Part shown: positions 43,828 through 53,480 of the stretch, piece after piece | Numbering within the stretch: position 1 is the stretch's first letter | How the letters are laid out: every line of letters starts with the position of its first letter | From: Neobacillus dielmonensis | GTDB lineage: Bacteria; Bacillota; Bacilli; Bacillales; Cytobacillaceae | Direction: 5' to 3' | NCBI RefSeq assembly: GCF_000612665.1 | Contig: NZ_HG942027.1 | Span: forward strand, 1-58,767 | Length of the DNA: 58,767 bases | Program-made: the position numbers and the translations under genes | Notes under the pieces: model-generated | The model's database searches: none | Seen by the model: only the letters and a program-made list of their open reading frames with translations | What the model was told of the DNA's origin: nothing

Positions 43828-44945
43828 TGGACATGGAATTTATTATTCTCTTTTTAACTATTCTTTTTGTAAGTGTGCTTCAAATCTTTATTCCGTTTAT
43901 TGCTAAACGTGCTGTTGTCTTTGGAGTCTCGATTCCTTATGAACAAGTGAAACATCCACAAGTGATCCGGTATAAGAAGTCTTATGCCATAATAACTGGA
44001 ATTTTTACACTTGCTGTTTTAGCAGGTTTGGTCCTTCTGATTCAAGAATTCAATTTTAATGAGACGAACTTAGCTCTTGTTGGTATAACTTTTCCTTTTA
44101 TAATTTTATTAGTTGGAATGTCCCTTTATTTTTATTTTCACTCTAAGATGACAAAACTAAAGAGAACCGAAAAATGGTTTGGTACGGTAAAACAAGTCTA
44201 CTATGCTGATTTAAAAATCCGTTCTAAAGACGAAATGCTTGCTTCATTTGTTTATCTCATTCCTATCATTATCTCTTTAGGTTTAATTGTATTAACTGCG
44301 AATTTGTACGAACAATTGCCTAGCCGAATTCCAACACACTGGGGTGCAACTGGTCAAGCGGATGCGTTCAGTGATAAAAGCTGGATGGTCGTGTTGAGCA
44401 TGCCATTAATCTTAGTTCTGATGCAATTGATGTTTTATGGAGTAAATGTTTTTACAAAACGCTCAGGTATTAAAATAAATGCTGGAAATATTAAATCATC
44501 AGAATTAAGGCAATTAAATCTCCGTAAATATACTAGTTGGTTCCTATTTATAGTTGATATTTTAATCACTTTGCTGTTTGCAGTATTACAACTAAATATT
44601 CTCTACGAAAATATCATTAATGATTTACTAATGATGCTTGCGCCAATATGTCTGTTGGTCATTGTGCTAGGGGGTTCCGTTTGGCTAGCAGTAAAGGTTG
44701 GCAGTGTAGATTCAGATTTAGAAGGAACTGAAATCGTTGGTGACACTAATTCAAATTTTGTTCAAGGTATGGATGAAGATCAGTATTGGAAAGGCGGTTT
44801 ATTCTATTTTAACCGTAACGACCCCTCTGTTTTTGTAGAAAAGCGCTTTGGGATTGGTTTTACCATGAATTTTGCAAATCCAATTGGGTATCTAATCCTA
44901 GGTGTTCCGATTATATTAATTATTATTATTCCATATCTTTTATAA
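43827..44945 (+). CDS. DUF1648/DUF5808 membrane protein
   Basis: The 372-residue protein has about nine membrane helices. A DUF1648 motif lies near residues 165-185 (PSRIPTHWGATGQADAFSDK) and a DUF5808-like end near 315-350 (YWKGGLFYFNRNDPSVFVEK). DUF1648 also occurs in SdpI-type immunity proteins, but this chain is longer; function unknown. AAGGAGG lies upstream inside the regulator gene, whose stop overlaps this ATG. Pairing with a YtrA-type regulator is common for cell-envelope stress modules. Confidence 0.85.
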   Translation: MDMEFIILFLTILFVSVLQIFIPFIAKRAVVFGVSIPYEQVKHPQVIRYKKSYAIITGIFTLAVLAGLVLLIQEFNFNETNLALVGITFPFIILLVGMSLYFYFHSKMTKLKRTEKWFGTVKQVYYADLKIRSKDEMLASFVYLIPIIISLGLIVLTANLYEQLPSRIPTHWGATGQADAFSDKSWMVVLSMPLILVLMQLMFYGVNVFTKRSGIKINAGNIKSSELRQLNLRKYTSWFLFIVDILITLLFAVLQLNILYENIINDLLMMLAPICLLVIVLGGSVWLAVKVGSVDSDLEGTEIVGDTNSNFVQGMDEDQYWKGGLFYFNRNDPSVFVEKRFGIGFTMNFANPIGYLILGVPIILIIIIPYLL

Positions 44946-45376
44946 AACTTACTACAAAATAGCAAGCTAATACTCCATTACACAATTGCATGGGCGGTTT
45001 TTAAGTCGGTTCCTTAAGGATTATTAAATACCATCCAACCGAATATGGATCACATGTGACTGATATCATCAGGCATGGCGGTAAATGACTAGGGTAACGA
45101 AACCCCCATTGACCCCCATGCTTTTTTTGTTGCTTTGGTCAGCACTGTAATAATAACTTCCTATCTTTTGTCATTAAATAAGTAGTAAAGGAAAAATACA
45201 ATTCTAAATACACGTCAATTTGAAAATGATCTTAGCTTGTTGCAGGATACAATCTCCTTGTCCAAGAAAGCTTAACAAAAATAATAGGAGTTTCTCGCTA
45301 TGTGAGACTTAAAGGAAGTGAGGTTTTTTCGAACTTTACCGGTATTATTCTTTTATTCTATTTTTATTAGTTAAAA
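44946..45376. other. Gene-free 430-bp stretch before the broken PTS gene
   Basis: GCATGG (45073-45078) pairs with CCATGC (45116-45121) with an inner GGGT/ACCC stem and a seven-T tail, giving a likely terminator for the DUF1648 gene. Further on, AGCTTG...AGGA can pair with TCCT...CAAG (about 45233-45272), perhaps an antiterminator-type fold. No ribosome binding site stands before the PTS start at 45377; AAGGAAGTGAGG at 45311-45322 is too distant. Confidence 0.5.
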
Positions 45377-46816
45377 ATGAAGAAGTATCTTCAAAGACTG
45401 GGCCGCTCGTTGATGCTGCCTGTGGCAGTATTGCCGGCTGCCGCTATTTTGATGGGGATTGGATACTGGATTGACCCTTATGGCTGGGGGCTGACAGTTC
45501 ACTGGCTGCTTTCTTCATCAAAGCGGGCGGTTCCATTATTGACAATATTCCTATCCTATTTGCAGTTGGTGTCGCCTTGGGGATGGCAAAAGAAAAAGAT
45601 GGATCTTCCGCACTTAGCGGCTTGGTCGCTTTCCTCGTGGTTACGACCTTATTATCAACGAACTCAGTTGCTTTGTTGGAAGGAATCAAGCCAGAAAAAG
45701 TCGACCCGGCATTCGCTAAAATCGGTAACGCATTTGTCGGTATCCTTTCAGGTATTGTTGCTTCGCTGATGTATAACCGGTTCAGTCGTGTAAAACTGAG
45801 GGATGCACTTGCCTTCTTTAGCGGCAAGCGTCTGGTGCCAATTATGACTGCTATAACAATGATTGTGGTTTCTACGATCCTTTTCTTTGTTTGGCCAATC
45901 ATTTATACTGCATTAGGTTCCTTTGGTAAGGGGATTGCTGAACTTGGTGCCATTGGTGCAGGGTTATATGGCTTCTTCAACCGTTTGCTAATTCCAACCG
46001 GTTTGCACCATGCTCTAAACTCCGTATTCTGGTTTGATGTTGCCGGAATAGACGATATCGGAAAATTCTGGTCAGGAAAAGGGGTAAAAGGGACAACTGG
46101 AATGTATCAGGCCGGATTTTTCCCCGTGATGATGTTTGGTCTACCTGCTGCTGCGCTGGCCATGGTTCATACCGCAAAGGACAAAAAGAAAAAACAAGTC
46201 GCCTCGCTAATGTTAGCAGCTGGTTTTGCAGCCTTCCTCACTGGGGTTACCGAACCCATTGAGTTTGCCTTCATGTTCGTTGCTCCCATGTTATATCTTG
46301 TTCATGCAACCTTAACTGGTATATCTTTAACGATTGCAGCTGCTTTCCACTGGACAGCAGGCTTTGGTTTTAGTGCTGGCTTAATCGACTTTGGGTTAAG
46401 TTCAGGACTTCCACTTGCTAACAGACCGTACATGCTGCTTGTGCAAGGCTTAGTATTTGCGGTTATCTATTACTTCCTGTTCCGGTTTATTATCGTCAAG
46501 TTTAACCTGATGACTCCTGGACGCGAGGAAGATGAAGAAGAAACAGAAACAGCAGTACCTGCTGGCCAAAGTAAATTTACAGCCATGGCTGCCACCATTT
46601 ACGAAGGATTAGGCGGCGCCTAACGTTACTTCCATTGACAACTGTGTTACTCGCCTAAGATTGGAAGTAAAAGACATGAATGCAGTGGACCAGAAGAAAA
46701 TCAAGTCGACTGGGGTTCCTGGCATCAAGATTTTCGGGGAACACAGTATTCAAGTCATTGTTGGGACGAACGTCCAATTTGTGGCTGATGAAATGGCGAA
46801 AATCCATAAAAAGTAA
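45377..46816 (+). pseudogene. Frameshifted PTS glucose/N-acetylglucosamine-type EIICB
   Basis: The gene encodes a NagP/NagE-like sugar permease of the phosphotransferase system, but in three frames. Frame 1 gives LGRSLMLPVAVLPAAAILMG to DPYGWG. At a run of five Gs (45486-45490) the frame shifts; one more G would continue as ADSSLAAFFIKAGGS and the long EIIC part (to about 46610). A stop (46621-46623) then interrupts, and the EIIB domain with IDNCVTRLRLEV continues in another frame to 46816. No ribosome binding site precedes the start. Two shifts plus a missing start signal suggest a decayed gene; sequencing error is the alternative. No EIIA domain is seen. Confidence 0.85.
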
Positions 46817-46829
46817 TGCATAAATAGAG

Positions 46830-46862
46830 AAACACCCCAGTGATTGACATACTGGGGTGTTT
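46830..46862 (+). terminator. Terminator after the PTS pseudogene
   Basis: AAACACCCCAGT pairs exactly with ACTGGGGTGTTT around GATTGACAT. Confidence 0.85.
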
Positions 46863-47042
46863 CCTTGTGTTGTGGAATGAAAAAAATAGCGTTGTTGGGA
46901 TCATGATAATATACGATTAGAATGTTTGGATGAGTCGCTGGCTTAGGCGTATCATATTTAATGAGAGTATTCGGTAATGTCATTTTTTCAGACTCTCTAC
47001 TACTCTGTGAACTTAGAAGGTATACAATGATAGGAGCTATCC

Positions 47043-47651
47043 ATGAAAGAACATTATTATGATAAATTGCTGAATATAAAAACAAGAGACGAGCAGCAGG
47101 GCTTTCACAAGTCCTTGCATAACCACCGCTATGAGCCAACTCCCTATAGTGGATTGGAGGAGTTATTCCGGCATTTTCAACTGAATAGCAATGACCGAGT
47201 GGTGGATTTTGGCTGCGGGAAAGGGAGGCTAAACTTCTATATTCACTATTTTTTTCATGCCACGGTGATTGGCATTGAAATGAGTGAAGAACTCCTGGAG
47301 CGTGCGCTGGCGAACCAAACCAGCTATCTGAAAAAAACAAAAAATCGGGCGGACAAACTTCATTTTTTGAACTGCTTGGCCCAAGACTATCCCATCAACC
47401 CGCAGGATAACTGTTTTTACTTTTTTAATCCGTTTTCGGTACAAGTGTTCCAGAAAGTAATGAACAATATCTTGGTATCAGTGGAGCAATATCCCCGTGA
47501 TATTAGTCTGATTTTATACTATCCCTCAGAGGATTATATCTATCATTTAGAAAGTTATACGGCGTTCGATTGTGAAAAAGAGATTCAGGTTCCGTATATG
47601 TATCAGCATAATCCAAATGAAAGATTTTTGATTTATCGATTGAAGTCATAA
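47043..47651 (+). CDS. SAM-dependent methyltransferase
   Basis: The 202-residue class I methyltransferase has the AdoMet-binding motif VVDFGCGKGRL near residues 53-63 and IGIEMSEELLERA (motif II acidic residue) at about 76-88. NCFYFFNPFSVQVF follows in the motif IV position. The substrate is unknown; no partner genes adjoin. AGGAGC precedes the ATG. It is a single gene between a terminator and a long gene-free stretch. Confidence 0.87.
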   Translation: MKEHYYDKLLNIKTRDEQQGFHKSLHNHRYEPTPYSGLEELFRHFQLNSNDRVVDFGCGKGRLNFYIHYFFHATVIGIEMSEELLERALANQTSYLKKTKNRADKLHFLNCLAQDYPINPQDNCFYFFNPFSVQVFQKVMNNILVSVEQYPRDISLILYYPSEDYIYHLESYTAFDCEKEIQVPYMYQHNPNERFLIYRLKS

Positions 47652-48138
47652 GAGGCGGGGTGTCTTACGTTTGTTTCTCTATTGGCGGATATTAGCGAAC
47701 TATTTTTCCAAGGAGATCTCACTGTTGAGAGGTTGGCAAACCCCGTATGTTCTAAAAAGCCTTCATTGGTATAAGCATGATGCTGCTGCCAGTTGGACAG
47801 CCAGTGTAGGTGAATTGAGTTTATCTATTGGGTAATCGTGAATTCTTTCATGGTTATCCTTTTTTATTTGTGTACCACTGAAATGGCTTTCAATCCCCAG
47901 ACTGGGTCAAAAATGGTCTTGAGATAGGTTGTCAGTACCCGGAAAGGATAAAAAATTAATCAGATAGTCATTGAGAGGGGCTGTCAATTCAAAAATTGGA
48001 AAAATAGGAGTGTTGGTAACTGAGGCAGACCAGTATAAATCAGCGTCAAATAGAGATATTATGGAAAATGTGTTAATTTATGTGCTAAAATAGCAAAATC
48101 TCTAATTTTTTATCGCCAAAATACTGGGGGAATGCTAT
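47652..48138. other. Gene-free 490-bp stretch before the M28 peptidase
   Basis: No convincing reading frame, strong terminator or repeat was recognised. CCAAGGAGATCTCA and TGAGAGGTTGG (about 47708-47735) can pair weakly. TGTGCTAAAATAG near 48080 may hold the -10 box of the peptidase promoter. It could be remnant DNA from a lost gene. Confidence 0.4.
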
Positions 48139-49518
48139 TTGCAACGCAAAACCGTGATCGCCCTATTGACCGTAGGAACCATTTTATCTGCTGGGGCAGC
48201 TTACGCCCATTCGAGTGCCAATCATCAGGAACAACAGCAAAAATCCGCAACACTTCGCACGCCGGATGCCGATGCGATGTACAAGACCGTTGAATACCTA
48301 TCGCAACAGCCGCGGGAAGCAGGAACAGAGGGTGAACTGAGAGCCGTCAAGTATATAGAAAAACAATTTAAAAGCTTAGGATATGATACAGAAATTCAAC
48401 CGTTCCCTATTTATAACTATAAAACCAACAAAGTATCCGTCAAAATAAACGGGACGTCCTTAAACGAAACGCCAGAACCGTTTGTCGGGGATGCTTCAGG
48501 AATGGTTTCCGCACCCCTGATATTTGCCGGCAAGGCAAAAAAATCAAATATTAATGTAGAGGTTAAAGGAAAAATCGCTCTTGTTGAGAGAGGCGATATT
48601 CCCTTTGTGGAAAAAGTCCAAAATCTCATTGACGGGGGAGCCATCGGCGTCATCATGTTTAATAACAGCCCAGACGGGATTGTGCCCGGACAAATGCCAG
48701 AAAATACTACATTCCCAGCTGTGGCAATCTCCAAGGCAGCAGGGTTAAAACTAGTGGAGCAATTAAAAAACACGCCAATGAATGCAGAACTGGATGTGGA
48801 TATCGCAAAAATAAAAAAAGAATCCTATAATGTCATCGCCTCACGTAAACCGGATAAAGACCAGGATACAGGTGAAATTGTCACGATTGGAGCCCATCAT
48901 GATTCCGTTCCAGAGGCCCCAGGTGCCAATGATGATGCCTCCGGAGTCTCAGCTGTACTTGAATTAGCTAAGCTTTTGGCCAAAACACCCATAGATACCG
49001 AGCTGCGGTTTCTTACTTTCGGTTCCGAAGAACGCGGACTAATTGGTTCAACTTATTATGTAGACCATCTTCCTAAGAAGGAAATCAGCCGGATTAAAGC
49101 GCATTTTCAAATGGACATGATTGGGTCGAAAAACGCTGGCCGTAACCATCCTGTAGGCGGTTTAATTATGTATACACTAGATGGAAGAAAAAATCTGGTC
49201 ACTGACCTTAGCGCAGCCGTTTCGAAACAAATTTTTTCAAAAGCCATTCCATATGGGAAATCGGGACGAAGCGATCATGAACCGTTTCACCAAGTGGGGA
49301 TTCCGACAGCATTATTTATGCACGCCCCAGCTGAACCCGATTATCATAAGCCGACCGATACGATTGATAAAATCAGTAAGGAAAAGCTAAAACAAACGGT
49401 TGAAATTATTGAGGACAGCGTTTATAGAATTGCTGATCCAAGTACACCCGCTATTTCAAAAGACAAAGTTATTCAAGCAACCGTTGACTATCCATTTGAA
49501 AACCGCAACCTCGACTAA
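48139..49518 (+). CDS. Secreted M28 aminopeptidase with PA domain (YwaD-like)
   Basis: The 459-residue protein has a Sec signal peptide (cleavage likely after AYA, residue 23), a protease-associated domain (about 90-215) and an M28 zinc peptidase domain (about 225-440). Zinc-site residues: GAHHDS (H253, D255), ANDDASG (D265/D266), SEERG (E297/E298), FQMDMIGS and SDHEPF. Length and layout match B. subtilis YwaD, a double-zinc aminopeptidase. The start is a TTG at 48139, six bases after GGGGGAA. It would release N-terminal amino acids from peptides outside the cell. Confidence 0.92.
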   Translation: MQRKTVIALLTVGTILSAGAAYAHSSANHQEQQQKSATLRTPDADAMYKTVEYLSQQPREAGTEGELRAVKYIEKQFKSLGYDTEIQPFPIYNYKTNKVSVKINGTSLNETPEPFVGDASGMVSAPLIFAGKAKKSNINVEVKGKIALVERGDIPFVEKVQNLIDGGAIGVIMFNNSPDGIVPGQMPENTTFPAVAISKAAGLKLVEQLKNTPMNAELDVDIAKIKKESYNVIASRKPDKDQDTGEIVTIGAHHDSVPEAPGANDDASGVSAVLELAKLLAKTPIDTELRFLTFGSEERGLIGSTYYVDHLPKKEISRIKAHFQMDMIGSKNAGRNHPVGGLIMYTLDGRKNLVTDLSAAVSKQIFSKAIPYGKSGRSDHEPFHQVGIPTALFMHAPAEPDYHKPTDTIDKISKEKLKQTVEIIEDSVYRIADPSTPAISKDKVIQATVDYPFENRNLD

Positions 49519-49570
49519 TTTTGATAGAATAAAGATAACGATATTAGCCGGACTGTAAGGTGTGAATTTA

Positions 49571-50575
49571 ATGGAAGAAAACAAACGAATCGATGTCCTA
49601 GATTATTTGCGGGGATTTGCACTCATGGGGATCGTCCTTGTCAACGTCATCTCTTTGTTGTCGCTGGAACCCCTAGTGGATGATACCGCTGATACGGTAT
49701 ATTGGCGGTTTCTGTACCTGTTTGTGGAGGGCCGCTTTTATACAATTTTCACCTTCCTATTCGGGACCGGGTTTTATCTATTTTTGTCTCGGGCGTTTGC
49801 CAAAGGCAAGAATGGGTACATCTTATTTTTGCGCCGAATCCTAGTACTGTTTATTTTTGGATTGATTCACGTCCAGTTCCACCCAGGAGAAGCCCTGACC
49901 ATTTACGCTGTGTGTGGTTTACTCTTATTACCGTTTTATAAAGTAACAAAAGAAATCAACCTGTTCGTCGGTTTCTGCCTGCTGATTATATTGAGCTACT
50001 TTTCAATAAAGATCTTAATGGTCATCCCGTTGATGCTGCTTGGCATTGCTGCGGGCCAATATCATATTTTCGAAAAAATAAGTGATAAAAAGCTTGTTGG
50101 ATTTATTGGGGTTATGTTTGCCTTAGGTGGTGCAGGAATCATGTATCAGAATCACTATGCCCCTCGAGAAGTCGAGCACACCTATGTGGCCTTCCAACGG
50201 TTCCTTGAGGCTGGAATCATGATTGGACCAGTTGTGTCCGCATTTTATGCCAGTGTGTTAATCTGGCTGGTTAGAAGGCGTTTTTTTCAAAAATTATTTG
50301 CACCATTAAAAAGCTATGGCCGGCTGGCGCTAACTAATTATGTTTCTCAGACCGCCTATATATTAATTGCTGGAAGCGTCTTTCACCTTTCTGGGAACAT
50401 TGGTTATTTGCAGTCACTTGCTTTATGTATCGTGATTTATATCATCCAGCTCAGCTTTAGTGTCCTTTGGCTCCGATATTTTCGTTTTGGTCCATTGGAA
50501 TGGGTTTGGCGGATGATTACCTACCTGGAAATTCTGCCAATCCGAAAAGTTAAAATACGAAGAGGTCAGCCATAA
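49571..50575 (+). CDS. DUF418 family membrane protein
   Basis: The 334-residue protein has about nine to ten membrane helices. The N-terminus has RIDVLDYLRGFALMGIVLVN, typical of the DUF418/YeiB group, and the DUF418 domain proper lies at about 175-325 (RLALTNYVSQT, LEWVWRMITY). Function is unknown; family members are thought to move or modify envelope components. ATG 49571 follows TAAGGTG; the GTG at 49562 is part of that site. A terminator overlaps its end. Confidence 0.87.
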   Translation: MEENKRIDVLDYLRGFALMGIVLVNVISLLSLEPLVDDTADTVYWRFLYLFVEGRFYTIFTFLFGTGFYLFLSRAFAKGKNGYILFLRRILVLFIFGLIHVQFHPGEALTIYAVCGLLLLPFYKVTKEINLFVGFCLLIILSYFSIKILMVIPLMLLGIAAGQYHIFEKISDKKLVGFIGVMFALGGAGIMYQNHYAPREVEHTYVAFQRFLEAGIMIGPVVSAFYASVLIWLVRRRFFQKLFAPLKSYGRLALTNYVSQTAYILIAGSVFHLSGNIGYLQSLALCIVIYIIQLSFSVLWLRYFRFGPLEWVWRMITYLEILPIRKVKIRRGQP

Positions 50576-50597
50576 CGTGGGCTGGCCTTTTCATTTT
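50563..50597 (+). terminator. Terminator after the DUF418 gene
   Basis: AGGTCAGCC pairs with GGCTGGCCT around the stop codon, followed by TTTCATTTTTTT. Confidence 0.85.
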
Positions 50598-50743
50598 TTT
50601 GGCAAAAATGGGGCATGCTAATGGTGAAGATGTCTTTGGATTTTAGAATACCTGACCAAAGCTTGATTGTTTAATTGAAAGAAATTCTCATTTAGCCGTT
50701 GAACAATCTATATATGGGTGTTATAATCAAAATTAAAGGTAAA

Positions 50744-50758
50744 TGATAATGATTTTCA
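50744..50758. promoter_or_regulatory. Fur box before yclN
   Basis: TGATAATGATTTTCA matches the 7-1-7 Fur consensus TGATAATNATTATCA at all but one position. It lies 45 bp before the chosen yclN start, so the importer should be repressed when iron is plentiful. Confidence 0.85.
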
Positions 50759-50802
50759 ATGTCATTAAAAAAGCTAGAAATATAGAAATGTTGGGGACAG
50801 CC

Positions 50803-51753
50803 ATGAAGAAAAGATACTTACTGTTGGCTTTACTTGTACTATCTGCGACATCACTGTTTGTGGGAGTCAGCCGGATCTCACCGATTGACTTATTGAATAT
50901 CCATTCAGAGGAAACACAGATTTTCCTTATCAGCCGATTGCCAAGGCTGGTGGCCATCTTGCTTGCGGGAGCCGGAATGAGCATAGCAGGTTTAATTATG
51001 CAGCAGCTCAGCCGCAATAAATTTGTTTCACCGACAACTGCAGGAACATTGGATGCCACAAGATTAGGAATACTCGTCGCTATGCTGCTGTTTGCAAACG
51101 CGACCACGATGCAAAAGATGCTGGTGGCATTAGTATTTGCTCTTGCCGGAACATTCCTTTTTATGCAAATTCTTGACCGCATCAAATTTAAGGATGCCAT
51201 TTTCATTCCGCTTGTTGGTTTGATGTTTGGAAATATTTTATCCTCCGTTACAACGTTTTTTGCCTACAAAGCGGATGTGATTCAAAATATGTCGGCATGG
51301 CTGCAGGGTGATTTTTCGGCTGTTATGAAAGGCAGATATGAATTGCTCTACATAAGCATCCCTATTTTAATCATCGCGTATTTTTATGCGAACCGATTTA
51401 CCGTTGCCGGGATGGGGGAGGATTTTTCTAAAAACTTAGGGCTGGCCTACAAACGAATTGTTAATATTGGGCTGATCCTAGTTGCGCTAATTACCGTCAC
51501 AGTCGTTTTAACGGTGGGAATGATTCCATTTCTTGGCTTGATTATTCCGAATATTGTTTCGATATTTAAAGGCGATCATTTGCAAAAAACATTGCCGCAT
51601 ACCGCTCTTCTCGGGGCTATTTTCCTTCTGATCTGCGACATTTTGGGCAGGCTGATCATTTATCCTTATGAGATTTCCATCAGTCTCATGGTCGGTGTGA
51701 TTGGAAGCGGAATTTTCTTATATTTATTGTTCCGGAGGAAGGCTTATGCGTAA
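50803..51753 (+). CDS. yclN: Iron-siderophore (petrobactin-type) ABC permease
   Basis: A 316-residue FecCD-type permease, similar along its length to B. subtilis YclN of the YclNOPQ petrobactin importer. About nine helices; RLPRLVAILLAGAGMSIAGL and GMIPFLGLIIPNIVS are family motifs. ATG 50803, five bases after GGGGA, gives the YclN-like N-terminus; starting at 50743 would translate through the Fur box. It overlaps yclO by 8 bp. The siderophore is inferred from the homologue. Confidence 0.92.
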   Translation: MKKRYLLLALLVLSATSLFVGVSRISPIDLLNIHSEETQIFLISRLPRLVAILLAGAGMSIAGLIMQQLSRNKFVSPTTAGTLDATRLGILVAMLLFANATTMQKMLVALVFALAGTFLFMQILDRIKFKDAIFIPLVGLMFGNILSSVTTFFAYKADVIQNMSAWLQGDFSAVMKGRYELLYISIPILIIAYFYANRFTVAGMGEDFSKNLGLAYKRIVNIGLILVALITVTVVLTVGMIPFLGLIIPNIVSIFKGDHLQKTLPHTALLGAIFLLICDILGRLIIYPYEISISLMVGVIGSGIFLYLLFRRKAYA

Positions 51754-52696
51754 CTCAATAAAAATGATGATTCTAGCTCTTGTAGCCGCCGGATGCTGTG
51801 TCCTATATCTGTTCCACGATTTAAATGGCAGCTTTGATTATGCCCTGCCGCGCCGGGCGATTAAAGTGATTGCTATGGTCATTACCGGTTTTACGATTGC
51901 TTATGCAACAGTGGTGTTTCAAACCATTACTCACAACCGGATACTAACGCCAAGCATTATGGGATTGGACGCCCTTTATATGCTGATCCAAACCTTAATT
52001 ATCTTTTTCTTGGGATCAGATCATATGGTGTCTGCCAATAAGCAAATCAATTTTTTAATCTCAGTAGCAGCGATGATGGTCTTCGCGATGCTGCTTTATA
52101 AATTTTTATTTAAAAGAGGAGATCAGCAGATTTACTTTTTGCTGCTGGTTGGAATTATTATCGGAACGTTTTTTACAAGCTTTTCGACGTTCTTTCAGGT
52201 GCTGATTGATCCAAATGAATTTCAAATTGTCCAAGACAGGATGTTTGCCAGCTTTAATAATATCAACGCCGATTTAGTCTGGCTGGCATTGGTGATCGTT
52301 GTTGGGGTCATTATTTATGCCTGGCGGTTAGTTAAATATTTGGATGTCTTGTCACTCGGCCGGGAGACGGCCATTAATTTAGGGGTTCCATACGATTCCG
52401 TTGTGAAGCAGATGCTGATTGTGACAGCTATTTTTATATCCATCTCAACGGCACTCGTTGGTCCGATTACGTTTTTTGGATTGATTGTTGCGAATCTATC
52501 TTATCAATTTTTCAAAACCTATAAACATAAAGTTCTGATTAGCGGGGCTGTCGTGATGAGTGTCATTGCTTTAGTCGGCGGCCAGTGGGTGGTCGAGCGG
52601 GTGTTCAGCTTTTCCACGACACTTAGTGTTATCATTAATTTTATTGGCGGTGTGTATTTCATCTATTTACTGTTGAAGGAGAGGAAAAAGGCATGA
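51746..52696 (+). CDS. yclO: Iron-siderophore ABC permease, second subunit
   Basis: A 316-residue FecCD-type permease like YclO, the partner of YclN. About nine helices; TVVFQTITHNRILTPSIMGL near residues 53-72 and GPITFFGLIVANLSYQF near 248-264 are typical. ATG 51746 follows CGGAGGAAGG and overlaps the yclN stop; its own stop overlaps the yclP start (ATGA). The two permeases probably form a heterodimer. Confidence 0.92.
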   Translation: MRNSIKMMILALVAAGCCVLYLFHDLNGSFDYALPRRAIKVIAMVITGFTIAYATVVFQTITHNRILTPSIMGLDALYMLIQTLIIFFLGSDHMVSANKQINFLISVAAMMVFAMLLYKFLFKRGDQQIYFLLLVGIIIGTFFTSFSTFFQVLIDPNEFQIVQDRMFASFNNINADLVWLALVIVVGVIIYAWRLVKYLDVLSLGRETAINLGVPYDSVVKQMLIVTAIFISISTALVGPITFFGLIVANLSYQFFKTYKHKVLISGAVVMSVIALVGGQWVVERVFSFSTTLSVIINFIGGVYFIYLLLKERKKA

Positions 52697-53454
52697 TTGA
52701 AGTGAAGTCACTATCAAAGTTTTACGGAAAAAAAGCGGTTGTAGAAGATATTTCGGTTACGATCCAGCCGCGAAAAATCACTTCGTTTATCGGGCCGAAC
52801 GGAGCAGGAAAATCCACCTTATTGTCAATGGTAAGCCGGCTCTTAGACGCAGACACAGGTGATGTGCTGATGGACCAAACGGATGTCCGGAAGATGAAAT
52901 CAAATGAGTTCGCGAAACGAGTTTCGATTTTAAAGCAGTCCAACTATATGAATGTCCGTCTGACAATCCGTGAACTTGTATCCTTCGGACGCTTCCCTTA
53001 TTCCAAAGGACGGCTGACTGAAGAAGATGAACGGATTGTAGACCAGTCGCTTGAATATATGGGGCTAACTGATATGCAGGACCAATTTTTAGATGAATTG
53101 TCGGGCGGGCAGCGCCAGAGGGCATTTATTGCGATGGTTATTGCCCAGGATACCGAATATATTTTGCTGGATGAGCCGTTGAATAATTTAGATATGAAGC
53201 ATTCTGTTCAAATTATGAAGATTCTTCGCCGTTTAGTGGATGAATTGGGAAAAACCGTGGTTATCGTGCTGCACGATATCAACTTTGCCTCGGTTTACTC
53301 GGACTGGATTGTAGCGATGAAGGATGGGCGGGTCGTCAAGGATGGCCCTACCGAGCAAATTATCCAATCCGATGCGTTAAAAGAAATTTATGACATGGAT
53401 ATTCCGATTCAGCAAATGGGCGGATGTCGAATATGCGTGTACTTTAATTCATAA
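52693..53454 (+). CDS. yclP: Iron-siderophore ABC ATPase
   Basis: The 253-residue ATPase of the importer: Walker A GPNGAGKST (34-42), Q-loop near LKQSNYMNVRLT, signature LSGGQRQRAFIAMVI, Walker B YILLDEPLNNLDMKH and switch His in VLHDINFAS. It is coupled to yclO by a 4-base overlap. A ribosome binding site, AAGGAGAGG, lies in the end of yclO. Confidence 0.94.
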   Translation: MIEVKSLSKFYGKKAVVEDISVTIQPRKITSFIGPNGAGKSTLLSMVSRLLDADTGDVLMDQTDVRKMKSNEFAKRVSILKQSNYMNVRLTIRELVSFGRFPYSKGRLTEEDERIVDQSLEYMGLTDMQDQFLDELSGGQRQRAFIAMVIAQDTEYILLDEPLNNLDMKHSVQIMKILRRLVDELGKTVVIVLHDINFASVYSDWIVAMKDGRVVKDGPTEQIIQSDALKEIYDMDIPIQQMGGCRICVYFNS

Positions 53455-53480
53455 GAAACCTTTTTAGGGGGAGAAGAACG

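Noticed and set aside
47652..48138. A hidden small gene in the long gap
   Set aside because: Short frames exist but none has a ribosome binding site plus plausible coding sequence.
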